Counted from the first letter of the stretch, positions 51,033-60,741 are shown. The stretch is 64,000 bases of DNA from Paralithodes platypus (GCA_032716605.1 CM064530.1:4452533-4516532); one strand, 5' to 3'. Translations and numbers: made by a program. Notes: a model not told the origin generated them from the letters alone.

Positions 51033-51258
51033 GTATAGTATTGCTCAAAAAACTGAAATAATCTTTTCTTGATACATGCATGAATGTGCCATACCAATAA
51101 ATATGCAATGGTTCTGTTCAGATAACGTTCATATAACTTTCAACCAGACACTGACCATGATTGTACCACTTGTAGGCAGACCTCTATTCAGTTGTTCTTT
51201 TTAATATTTTATCATTTTTCTTGTGCCATAAACTAATCTTCTATGAAATTTTTTCCAG
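51033..51258 (+). other. Probable spliceosomal intron, 226 bp
   Basis: Donor AAAG/GTATAG after the ...TPTDK codons and acceptor ATTTTTTCCAG/GTGACC, with a pyrimidine-rich stretch before it. Joining the two keeps the frame (DK-G-DHEKEHDLIPRLRD), whereas reading through gives a stop at 51059-51061. Its presence argues that the gene is expressed by host RNA polymerase II and that this copy was not made by reverse transcription. Confidence 0.75.
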
Positions 51259-53401
51259 GTGACCATGAGAAGGAACACGACTTGATCCCTCGGTTGAGGG
51301 ACATCATGGAAGGACTACTATCAGGATCAGAATGAGGTGCTTCAGGGCTTGGAGCAGAAGATCCACCAGACTAAGCATAGCCTAAAAGGACACAGAACAG
51401 CTAGACTTTGGCTACAGTACATCACAATGGTTTCCATCCTTTGCAAATTCATCAAAGCAGAGCGACTAGGTCTGTGGCCATTGCATATTCAGTCCATGTA
51501 TGAAATGCTTCCTTACTTGGCAGCTTCAGGTCACAATCACTACACAAAAAGTGTCCATTTGTATCTGGCAAAGATGCTCAAGCTTGAAAGTGAGATGCCT
51601 CATGTCTACAAACACTTCATGGAAGGACATCACGTTGTTCGTCGCACAGACAGATGTTGGGCTGGCCTCTGGACGGACTTGACAATAGAGCAATGCCTAA
51701 TGAAAAGCCTGAAGTCAAGGGGGGGACTTACAAGGGGACGTGGATTGACAGAGACCCAAAGACTCATCTGGGTTCTGTCTGCACCAGCGTGTGCTCATGT
51801 CAATCAAACCATGCAAGAGTTCACAGGGGTGCAATTCCTCACTAGTGAGCAACACAAAGAGAGTTCCCCAGCAAGAATGAGCAAAGTATCTGAAAGATAT
51901 CGAAGACATTCTCCAGTATTTGACTGTGAGAAATCCATTCAGAATGGATGGTCCACCAAGCCTGAGAAGCATAGCAACGGGCATTGCAGCTCAAGACAGT
52001 GTCAACTGTGATTCAGCAAAGGATGTGGGTATAAAGATCCTCGCACTGATGCCTGGCATGAAGGTGAATGAGCTTTCCTTCAGGAAGAAAGACAAAGCCA
52101 TCACCATGGATGCAAAAGGATCAATCAAAGTCAAGAACAAGGAGGTAAGCGTGGATCCTCTCCTTCTGTTTCAACGCTTAGTCTGTGCTGGTACGACAGA
52201 GAATCAGTTACCAGAGGTATTCCAGTATGAACTTTGTCAATTTCCACAAGTCTTGTTTGAATCAAAGTCCATAATGAGACCGGCTAACAAAGCTTCCTTG
52301 GCTGACTCCTTGTGGTCAAAAGAAATTCAGGCTGCTCCAAAACCACCTAAATCAGTCCAGCATGTTTTAGATGGAGGTTCTCTGCTGCATAAGATTCCTT
52401 GGTCAAAAGGAGCTATGTGGGATGAAATTTTGCAAATATACACTGATTATGTACTGTCCAAATATGGAGCTTGCATGGTTGTGTTTGATGGTTACAACGA
52501 TCCACCTTCCACAAAAGATGGTGCACACCTCCGAAGATCTGGTGGTAGGATTGTGGCTGAGGTACACTTTGATCCAACAATGAAACTCCAAACCAAGAAT
52601 GAAGACTTTCTCACCAACCAGACAAATAAACAGAGACTGATCCATATGATAGGCGACCGATTGAAGAGAGCAGGATGTGAAGTTCACCACGCTAGAGGTG
52701 ATGCAGATCTCCTGATAGTGGAAACTGCAATATCATCTGCACAGCAACGAGACACTGTAGTAGTTGCCGATGATACCGACATTCTGGTTCTCTTGATATT
52801 CTACAAGACCAGTAAGACACCACACAACATCTAGTTGCAGTCAACGGCTAGGAAAGACAGTAAGAAACCACTGAAGTGCTGGAACATATCAGTCACCAGA
52901 GAACTCCTTGGAGACACTGTGTCAAATCATATTCTCTTTGCCCATGCCCTATTAGGCTGTGACACCACTTCAAGAGTATTTGGAATAGGCAAACAGAAAG
53001 CTGTTACCAAACTTTACAGTGATGAGAATTTCAGAAAAGCTGCAGTTACGTTCATGTCATGCTCTTCAAATGCAAAGGATGTTGAGAAATCAGGAGAGTC
53101 AGCTCTGATTGCCGTGTACAATGGACACAATGACAACTTGGATGATCTGAGGTACCAAAAATTTTGTGAGAAAACAGCAAGGAGTAAGTACCATTGCAGT
53201 AGACCCAGGCTCTCTTCCTCCCACATCATCAGCAGCAAAGTTCCACAGCCTCAGAGTATACCAACAAGTGCAGGTGTGGCTGGGTCATGAGACCGATATA
53301 CCACCAGAGCAGTGGGGTTGGCGTGTTAATGAAGGTAGACTGGTGCCAGTGATGACAGACAAACCTCCAGCTCCATCTCAGTTCCTGGAAATGATTATAT
53401 G

Positions 53402-53505
53402 TAACTGTAAGACTGGCTGTGCCACACTTCGGTGCACATGCTGGAAGTCTGGTTTAGACTGTACAATTGCATGTGGTGAATGCCATGGCTCATGTTCAAA
53501 TTTTT
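53402..53505 (+). other. CXC-like cysteine cluster in the transposon protein
   Basis: Pattern CNCKTGC-x4-CTC-x6-C-x3-C-x2-C-x3-C (nine Cys) before the acidic tail DSDSDDTDALA. It resembles half of a tesmin/TSO1 or MSL2-type CXC domain, which binds zinc and DNA. In a transposon it would be a candidate for recognising the terminal repeats. This is inference from spacing only. Confidence 0.6.
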
Positions 53506-53721
53506 CTTTAATGGAAGACAGTGACTCTGATGATACTGATGCCTTGGCTTAACATGTCTGAATTACAAACTAATTATGAGTATGTAATTGCTGTGATTTG
53601 ATAAGTAGACTGTATACTTAACTTCATGTGTTATATTTATGTAATTAACAAGAGCATTATATATGGAAATATTTCACTAGGCTATATGACACATTTTCAT
53701 CTTATTTGTTAACCTTGTAGT

Positions 53722-53986
53722 GTTTTTTTCATATTTCTTGTGACAGAAATGTATGAAATAGCTTTTTACAGAACTAAAATGCATGAATTAGGTGGAAAGA
53801 TATGGAAACACAAAGATTTTTGGGACTCGCGGTGGCCATTTTGGTTTTACTCCCCAAAAAGGGTGTTCCACAAATTTTTTGTTGGTAAACTTTTAATATG
53901 TTATTCCTTGGAGTGTAAGCTTTCAAAATGTATGGGTCAAAACATTTGCAATTTGTGGTGGGTCAAACCTTGTTTTGCCTGGACTA
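53722..53986 (-). repeat. Right terminal inverted repeat of the nuclease transposon
   Basis: Inverse of 49966-50238. It includes AAATGCATGAATTAGGTGG, GGACTCGCGGTGGCCATTTTGG, ACTCCCCAAAAAGGGTGTTCC and TGTATGGGTCAAAACATTTGC, ending in GCCTGGACTA. About 36 bp further right a family F element begins. Confidence 0.9.
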
Positions 53987-54022
53987 CCGGCAGCAGGGTA
54001 CATCTTTGTTTTGTTTACACCT

Positions 54023-54369
54023 TTTAGGGGGGTGGTATAGGGTTCTTTTCTGGCCCCCCTTCTCCCTCATGCTTAGCCCCAATAGTTTTGAGATTTTAAG
54101 ACGGTTGTTCCATTAGTTTGGCGATTTTGAGACCTTTTGCCCGCATTTCTTTGTCAATATTAAGATCTTTCATACCATTTAGGTGTCTATTTTTCCTGAC
54201 GAGCGATATCGAGTCTGAAATTATAGGAGAAACCAGTCTTCGACCTAGACATTTTTCTACCGAAAATTTTACAAATTTAACTTGGGGGTGTTCTTTTAAG
54301 CTTGATGGAGGAAACTGAAAAATAAATATATACATAAGTAAACCAACAAATTATTCACTACCCCCTTAA
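54023..54369 (+). mobile_element. TTAA MITE family F
   Basis: TTAGGGGGGTGGTATAGGG start, TTTGGCGATTTTGAGACC, CCTGACGAGCGATATCGAGTC, GTCTTCGACCTAGAC, AAGCTTGATGGAGGAAACTGAA and the end CACTACCCCCTTAA. Confidence 0.82.
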
Positions 54370-54404
54370 TAATATCTTCACCTAATAATATATGTAAATA
54401 GGAA

Positions 54405-54895
54405 AATAATCTCGTACGTCCGACAGCGTTGATACTGTAACTATCGTACGCACGCCTATTGATTATTGAACACTTCCTGTTGACAACTTTTTTCCGTAAC
54501 TCGAGGAGTTTTTCCCCTTCTTAGGCCGGTCCTATCAGAATTGGGGTTGCAACTCCAATTTTACATCGGTAGATCATGTTTTATTAGGCAAATATAGTCA
54601 CCACGGATAAGCATACATGATGTGTAATATACATTGACCTTACATGAGAAGGGGATAAGTGAAACAAACATTCATTGTAATCACAGTAATACATCAACGT
54701 AAGGAAGGGAACATAAGATAGGAAGTAGTAGAGTGGATGTTAGATGATTCTGAAGTGATACTTATTAAATATATATTAGCTAAATACCCCTTATGAATTA
54801 TATATTATAAAGTAGACTGTGTATCGTACGTCAGGCAGCAGCTGGTACTGTAACTGTCGTACGCAGGCCTATTGATTACTGAATATGTTAGGATT
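54405..54895 (+). repeat. Direct repeat pair about 420 bp apart
   Basis: TCGTACGTC-GACAGC-G-T-GATACTGTAACTATCGTACGCACGCCTATTGATTA at about 54412 recurs as TCGTACGTCAGGCAGCAGCTGGTACTG and CGTACGCAGGCCTATTGATTA at about 54830. CGTACG-type palindromes lie at both ends of each copy. Function unknown. Confidence 0.65.
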
Positions 54896-54964
54896 GAGTA
54901 CATGAATAGTGATATCCAGTATTTGATAAATTGATATAAAATCGTAGTCATGTACTTAACCTTT

Positions 54965-55080
54965 AACTGCCTTGATGGTGTAATGGTTTGAGTGTTTAAG
55001 ATCTGTATGTTGTAACCCAGGTTCGAATCCCGGGTGGATCATATGCTTTCATTAATTTCATTGGGAGGTGTTTGGTGTTG
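54965..55080 (+). repeat. tRNA-derived SINE (Asp/Glu-type head)
   Basis: CTTGATGGTGTAATGGTTTGAG and CCAGGTTCGAATCCCGGGTGG, followed by ATATGCTTTCATTAATTTCATTGGGAGGTGTTTGGTG. Same family as 32431 and 44425. Confidence 0.72.
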
Positions 55081-55131
55081 GGAGTGAAATTAATACATTA
55101 GATTAATACTTGTTGACGTTTTTAATCACTC

Positions 55132-55346
55132 TTAACCCGTAGAGTACCAGCGACGTGTACTGTATTTTATTCTAGCTATATTTAGACGATATTATGCAGC
55201 TTAGGAAGGATCTGTGGGAGTTAAGAGGGTTGGTTGAGATAGTTTGAAGTCTTATTATTGCTAGAAGTCTTTCCTAAGCTGAATAAAAGCATCTAATAGT
55301 TGCTATAATATGAGGAAAAATACTTCCCTGGTACTGAATGGCTTAA
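55132..55346 (-). mobile_element. TTAA MITE family A
   Basis: TTAACCCGTAGAGTACCAGCGACG and TTCCCTGGTACTGAATGGCTTAA, with CAGCTTAGGAAGGATCTGTGGG and CTAAGCTGAATAAAAGCATCTAATAG as opposed arms. Confidence 0.88.
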
Positions 55347-55453
55347 GTTCTTTCCCTTTCTAAAAACAACATCAAAAGTTAGAAGGCTTACGCTAGGGTG
55401 TGCTTTGCTTCGGTGCTCATCTCCACGTCATTCCCCTTTAGAACCTGTGGTGG

Positions 55454-55824
55454 TTTAGGGGAGGCAGACCGTTTGTTTGGTCTATTAATACATTTATTCA
55501 TATATTTTTTTAGTTTCCTCCCTAAACCTCCATCAAGCTTAGAAGAAAAAAAACCTAGACCTCCCTTCAAGATAAATGTGTACATTTTTCGGTAGAAAAG
55601 TGTCCCGGCCGAAGGCCGATTCCTCTTAAAATTGCAGGCTCGCTATCGCTCGCCAAGAAATAATCGACACCTAAATGGCACGAAAGGTCTTAAAATTGAC
55701 AACGAAATGGGGCGAAAGGTTAAAATCGCCAACCTAATGGGCCGAACGTCTTATAATCTCAAAACTAGTGGGGCTAAACATTAGGTAAGAAGGGAGTCCA
55801 GAAAAACGGTCTGCCTCCCCTTAA
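55454..55824 (-). mobile_element. TTAA MITE family F, reverse orientation, well preserved
   Basis: TTTAGGGGAGGCAGACCG and CGGTCTGCCTCCCCTTAA form 18-bp ends. All blocks are in reverse order, including CCGGCCGAAGGCCG and CAGGCTCGCTATCGCTCGCC. Confidence 0.88.
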
Positions 55825-55918
55825 GTTATCCAAACTGGTACACAGGGGGATACTGCTTAATATTATCCAGGGTACCCATTTAGACAAACAAAAATCACCC
55901 AATATTATAGGTCAGAGT

Positions 55919-56342
55919 AAAAGCGGTATCACACGAGATTTGATAGCCAACATTCGATGATCAACATTATTCTGGCAACATTTTTGGAGCATTTTGCACT
56001 GGTATCGGAAACTAGATTGATGATAGATGAATTTGGGTAACCGAAATATCTAAAATGTTGACCTCATAAGCTGCCAGACCAGTGTTGAGGATAAATGTTG
56101 AGGGAAAAAGCGCTCGTGTGATACCGGCTTAAAAGCGGTATCACACGAGACTTGATAGTCAACATTCGATGATCAAAATTTGTCTGGCAACATGTTTGGA
56201 GCATTTTGCACTGGTATCGGAAACTAGACTGATTATAGATGAATTGATCTAACGGAAAACTATTTAATGTTTACTTCATGACCTGCCAGACCAGTGTTGA
56301 GGATAAATATTGAGTGAAAAAGCGCTTGTGTGATACGGGATT
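55919..56342 (+). mobile_element. Family L MITE, two copies in tandem
   Basis: Two 212 bp units (55919-56130, 56131-56342). Each starts AAAAGCGGTATCACACGAGA and ends GCGCTCGTGTGATACCGG or a variant, so each unit has inverted ends and adjoins the next directly. The interior CAACATTCGATGATCAA and GCATTTTGCACTGGTATCGG is conserved between units. Confidence 0.85.
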
Positions 56343-56379
56343 CAGGTTAAGATCTCCAGTTCCTTCATTATAGGTCGGC

Positions 56380-56515
56380 CAGAAATCGTGAGCCCTAACC
56401 TGTGTAACTCAAAAAAGGCTAGAGCAAATGGGATGTAACTCTCCACTCAGAAATCGTGACCCCTAACCTGTGTAACTCAAACTAGGCTAGAGCAAATGGG
56501 CTGTAACGCACCACA
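56380..56515 (+). repeat. 68 bp tandem duplication
   Basis: CAGAAATCGTGA-CCCTAACCTGTGTAACTCAAA and GGCTAGAGCAAATGGG recur at 56380 and 56448. Confidence 0.9.
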
Positions 56516-56606
56516 CTTATTCCCTGGCTGACTCTTCCCAAATGGTAGAAATATTACCTCGATTACCCTGGTCGTTTAGAAGTTATAGAGGTTAGTGGTC
56601 ACGATT

Positions 56607-56960
56607 GTTGGGGGGATGGGCATATTCATTTGCTAATTTATGTATATTTTTAGTTTCCTCCCTACACCTCCATCAAGCTTATAAACACACTCGCAAAAGA
56701 CCCTCCTTCAAGATACATTTGAACATTTTTTGATAGAAAAATGTGCAGGCCGTGGGCCGGTTCCTATTAAATTACAGGCTCGCTATCGCTTGTCAGGAAA
56801 AAATCGACACCTAAGTGACACAGTCTTAATATTGACAAAGAAATGGGACGAAAGGTCTTAAAATCGCCAAACTAATGGGCCGAACGTCATAAAGCCTGAA
56901 AACTAATGGGGCTAAACATGAGGGAGAAGGGGGACCAGAAAACGACCCATCTCCCCTTAA
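56607..56960 (-). mobile_element. TTAA MITE family F, reverse orientation
   Basis: GTTGGGGGGATGGGC start (TTAA eroded), TAGTTTCCTCCCTACACCTCCATCAAGCTT, CAGGCCGTGGGCCGG, CAGGCTCGCTATCGCTTGTC, GACACCTAAGTGACACAG and the end CCCATCTCCCCTTAA. Confidence 0.85.
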
Positions 56961-57112
56961 TGACAGACTTAAACAATCAAAGGGGTACACGCTACTCCGA
57001 TAGGCGTACTCACATAAACCACGTGTCCGGCATTTGTTGTTCAATCGCTTTGATTGATGGCTTGACATGGGCTAACGTGACCATCCAAAAGCTTGCTAGG
57101 GCACATCAATGA

Positions 57113-57172
57113 TATATATGTATATATATATATATATATATGTGTGTATGTGTGTGCGTGCGTGTGTGTGTG
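57113..57172 (+). repeat. (TA)n(TG)n microsatellite
   Basis: (TA)n from about 57113, then TGTG/TGCG repeats to 57172. Confidence 0.95.
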
Positions 57173-57269
57173 TTATAATAATTACTATCACTGCTTCTGA
57201 ACCTACTGGGATTGATCCACTGCCCATCAGCTTGATTTTCCATGTTGCTATCTATTGGCCGTTGGAACG

Positions 57270-57570
57270 TCAATCTGAAGGACCGTGGATCGAACCCTGG
57301 TGAGGCCAGACCAATGTCCTCCTAATTATTATATATTATCTAGGCTACCTGTACATATAGGCTACTCGCGTTGTGCTTAAACGGCTTAATTTACAGGTCT
57401 AATGATGTCAGATCCCAAGACCAGAATAGTTTAACAATATATATTTCACTCCTGAAAATAAAAATACAGCTACTAATTCTGAAGAAAATAATCTTCTAGA
57501 TGTATAGGTTATGTTGGGAGAGAGGTATCCTGACCAGGATTCGAACCCACTCACTCCAGGTATATTTGGG
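57270..57570. repeat. Possible SINE B-box remnants
   Basis: GTGGATCGAACCCTGGTGAGG (plus, about 57286) and CCAGGATTCGAACCCACTCACTCC (minus-strand B box, about 57534) look like tRNA T arms in opposite directions. No A box was found with confidence. Confidence 0.4.
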
Positions 57571-57696
57571 AGAGTTGGGCACCGTAGGTTATGTCACACA
57601 TAGAACACGTGCTCAGAATGTGCGGTGGTGCCACATCGCGAATTATGATCAATATCTGCTCAAATTTCAAGTAGGAGGGGAAGTGGAGTGGTTGCA

Positions 57697-58070
57697 TTGA
57701 GGCAGTTGGACAAAATTCAAAATAAAGCTATTAGATTAATCAATAACCCTGCAATCACACAGGACCTTTCTACATAATCCATACGAAGAAACGTTGCATC
57801 CCTTGCATTATTCTACAGATATTTTCACAGCAATTGTTCCGAGGAACTTGCTTCAATTGTGCCGCCTCTCTACATCTTTCCCCGTAGAACTAGGGCAGCT
57901 GAGAGCGTCCATGAATTTACACTTTCTCCTCCACAATGCAGAACTTCTGCTTACCAAATTAATTTATCCCTAGAACTACTACTCTTTGGAATTCACTTCC
58001 CTCGAGTTGCTTTCCACAAACTTACAATCTACAAAAGTTTAAATCCAGTTGTTACAAACATTTTACGAAT
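57697..58070 (+). pseudogene. CR1/Jockey-like LINE ORF2 C-terminus, remnant
   Basis: The plus-strand translation from 57697 is LRQLDKIQNKAIRLINNP, ITQDLST, a stop at about 57775, then RRNVASLALFYRYFHSNCS, EELASIVPPLYIFPRRTRAA and LELLLFGIHFPRVAFHKL. The LDKIQNKAIRLI and SLALFYRYFHS signatures are those of the C-terminal region of Jockey/CR1-type LINE proteins. Both ends are truncated. A family Q element follows at 58127. Confidence 0.85.
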
Positions 58071-58126
58071 GGAGGATGCCTTTAGGCACATGGCTCTTTT
58101 TGCTTTATCTGTGTTTTTCCTTCCTC

Positions 58127-58568
58127 CGTTCATTGCCCCAGCGACGCGTCTGACGCGTCGGCGATGTATGTAACGCATAGCCCCAGAGACGCGCCTGGCG
58201 CGTCACCCTAATTGCGCCGACCGTAACCTCAGGTGTAGCCACTCAAGAGGGCTCAGATTTGTATGGGAACTGTGTACGTATCCCACGCAACCGTGCCGAT
58301 GGTTGAAAACTCTCAAAGTCCACGTGCGTGCGCGTGAGCGCGCAATAACCTGTTTCTTTGGGGTAATTGCCTTCAATTTTTTACTCTTGTAAAATACGTT
58401 TTTGGGGGCTCTGTAGGACCATTCTTTAAGCTTTTTGAGCGGTTTTTCGTGGTTTTTCCTTCATTCCTAACCCATTCGCTATTGTTTCTGGAATAAAACC
58501 ATTTTTTGAAAACCGGCCGGGTTCTGGTGAACAAACATTACAAAACTAGCCGGGGCTCCACGGGTTAA
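58127..58568 (+). mobile_element. TTAA element family Q, copy 2
   Basis: From GCCCCAGCGACGCG onward nearly identical to 46715-47158, ending GGGCTCCACGGGTTAA and then a poly-A run (58569-58584). The left TTAACCCGT is replaced by TCCGTTCATT, so the left end is damaged. Confidence 0.88.
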
Positions 58569-59175
58569 AAAAAAAAAAAAAAAAATCCTACAATGATAAT
58601 AACTTATCTTCGTGTATTAGTCCATTAGCCTTTTTGGGTGTTTAGGCCAGCAATAAGAACACAAAATGCATAGACAAAACATACATAATACGTTTATTAT
58701 GTCTTTGTTTCACTAAAATTGGAGTGATGTATCCTAAGAGTACAATAAACACTATAGTCTATTATTTTAAACTGTCGAGAAATTGGCTTATTCCCATCCT
58801 AATTACTCAGCTATTACAACGTTTAAATATACAAATATGTTGTTAATTACAGAAACTTTGTAATAATATGATGCAGAGACAGTAAAAAATAACAAAAATA
58901 AAAAAATAAAATCTGGTTAACGTCACTTTTAGGAATCATTTATATGGAAGTTAGAGTTGGTCATAATAGAGATCTTTTTAAGTAATTATAATGTAAAATT
59001 TGCAAAATAATAACAAACCAAAACGGGGACGACACAATATAAAGACAAAAGAACTTGTCAAAATCATTAAGAGAGAGTGTGTGGCCATCTTTCTCTTTGG
59101 ACGCCATTTTGGTACCTCAATTATCAAACAACGGGGTTAGGTTTACATCACAAGGTCCTCATTAACATTTGAGTG
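58569..59175. other. No recognised feature
   Basis: AT-rich spacer. No repeat shared with the window and no coding frame. Confidence 0.4.
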
Positions 59176-59722
59176 TATATTTACCTCCGTCAAAGAAGCT
59201 GGACTGAGGTTATGTTATTGCCTCCATTTGTTTGACTGTAAACAAGATATCTCACAAAGTTATGAACCAATTTTCACAAAAGTTCGTGTGCAGATAGCAC
59301 ATGTGCCAAAGAAGAAGTGGTTCAATTTAGGAGGCAATCCGGAGATTTTGACTAAATTTGGTGGGCAGATAGGATAAGTTACGAACCGATTTTCACGAAA
59401 TTTGGTGGGCAGATAGGATATGCGGTAAGCAAGAAGTAATTATAGTTAGGAGGCGACAGAGATTTTCACAATAATTGTTGGGCAGATAGAATGTGCGATA
59501 AGGAAGAAGTGATTCAATTTAGGAGGCAATTCATAAGTTATGAACAGATTTTCACGAGATTTGATAGGCAGATGGTGTATGTGTCAAGGAAGAAGCGATT
59601 CTATTTAGGAGACAATTTAGATCACGTGTCACACTGATGTCATAGTTGTGCATATATGTTTATTTGATGACAAAGACAGCTTAGGGGGAGGTATGCACAC
59701 TACCGAGTGCCCCTCTAGTTAT
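59176..59722 (+). repeat. Family N repeat, copy 2 with internal tandem units
   Basis: ATTTACCTCCGTCAAAGAAGCTGG start and GCTTAGGGGGAGGTATGCACACTACCGAGTGCCCCTCTAGTTA end. Inside, units with GTTATGAACCGATTTTCACGAAATTTGG, GGGCAGATAGGATATGCG and AAGAAGTGATTCAATTTAGGAGGCAA recur four or five times at spacings of about 65-110 bp. Confidence 0.75.
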
Positions 59723-60741
59723 AATTATTTTAGGCGATCAACTCGTAGCCAAGAGTAGCATAATGGCTGGAATACCGTTAGCCTACTTGTGAAAGTGGTA
59801 GTCATGGAAATTTGAGCTGCCACTGAATATTAAGAGAGTTAATTGCAATCTGAATAAATGTACTGCTATCACATTATAACTACTTTATTAAGACTCAATT
59901 TTCTACCAAATCTACAGTTCTATACTGTATTTAGGCTTTACATAATTTTTCAGTTATCCCATCCCATGATCCCATTTCCAATATGCTCCTTTTCTGGTTA
60001 TAATACATTATAAAGCACTTCCCATTTTCAGTGACATATTCCTGCAGGTGTAGCTTATCAACCAACAACCACCCAGCCACGCAGACTCGGTGACGCTCTC
60101 CCAGGCATGCCAACCCTCTCGACCAAGATATTTAACTCACATAAGGCCATCACTGTAACCTTTGTGGGTCGCGGACAAAGGTTTGTTTTTATAATTGATC
60201 AAATTCATCTAGCTCTTAATTCAGTCTACTTGTGCTATGGTTTATCAACACATTCATAATCACCGTTTAACTTTCAGCAGTAGATCTATATATGCTATTG
60301 CGTTTTCATATTAGAATAAAAAAAAAAATCATATATGTCAATAGACCGGTCTTATTGTCAACCTACTACAATACATTCAATCGAGTATCTAGATATATAT
60401 TATATATTTTTCGTATTATTACTATTATTTGTCATGGTTTGTGTATATGTCCACTTTATATACCTATCTATTTATTGGGTGTCAGTATTTCTGAGGTTAA
60501 TAAAGGTTCGCAAAACATAAATCATGAATGTGTAAGTTACGTTTTGTGTGCTGCTTTGAGATTTGCTAATAAACAAACATATAAATACACTAAAATAAAG
60601 TAAAACACAATGGACTATAGCTGAATACAAATAATACATTGCATTAAGTGGTTAATATTGTTATAAATTACTGTTATAAGTTCAAAGTCCACCCCACAAT
60701 CTCTACCACCATATCAAGATTCGAACCCACGCCAGGTCATC
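59723..60741. other. No recognised gene
   Basis: AT-rich. A 103-residue plus-strand frame (60292-60603) and a 60-residue minus-strand frame (59931-60113) lack recognisable motifs. A minus-strand B-box-like word (AAGATTCGAACCCACGCC) lies at about 60717. Confidence 0.4.

Larger units (their letters stand above)
50402..53552 (+). pseudogene. Uncharacterised transposon protein with XPG/FEN1-like PIN domain and C-terminal CXC cluster (inactivated)
   Basis: Reading from 50402 (first ATG 50462) the product opens with LHMAHLLWESSLILKLP and WSGFMQLINQG, hits a TAA at 50549, then continues (MFLPMIAMDPNDLSCIYSTL, VVTFDQPLWLKAF, RLGGFHTMMSYLGSIGHLMS, VYAPNSVVHMMSGK). An intron (51033-51258) follows. The second part carries RTARLWLQYITMVSILCKF, FIKAERLGLW, HHVVRRTDRCWAGLWTDLTI, GGLTRGRGLT and TSEQHKE. 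The nuclease-like part shows VVFDGYNDPP (about 52475), HHARGDADLLIVE (about 52685), VVVADDTDILVLL (about 52758) and LLGCDTTSRVFGIGKQKAV (about 52948), in the order XPG-N, XPG-I, helix-hairpin-helix. The C-terminus (53402-53505) has nine cysteines. Lesions: stops at 50549 and 52832; frameshifts near 51310, 51893 and 53180. I recognise the family as conserved but uncharacterised in invertebrates. Nuclease activity is inferred from motifs. Confidence 0.85.
49966..53986 (+). mobile_element. DNA transposon with long TIRs carrying an XPG/FEN1-like nuclease gene
   Basis: A 4.0 kb unit bounded by inverted repeats of about 265 bp (49966-50238 and 53722-53986). The outermost bases are exactly inverse: TAGTCCAGGC at the left and GCCTGGACTA at the right. 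If the outer TA is the duplicated target, the element proper starts GTCCAGG and ends CCTGGAC. That is a proposal, because flanking sequence offers no longer duplication. Between the repeats lies one gene on the plus strand (50402-53552), with about 160 bp and 170 bp of non-coding DNA beside each repeat. I see no DDE transposase, reverse transcriptase, integrase or Rep protein. The simplest reading is a cut-and-paste-like element whose own protein is a PIN/XPG-type nuclease. Alternatives are a non-autonomous element that captured this gene, or two chance copies of a third repeat in inverse orientation. The copy is inactive. Confidence 0.75.

Noticed and set aside
52810..52840. A 29-nt GT...AG interval that would remove the stop at 52832
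   Set aside because: Far too short for a typical animal intron, and the family alignment appears continuous without removing it. A nonsense mutation is simpler.
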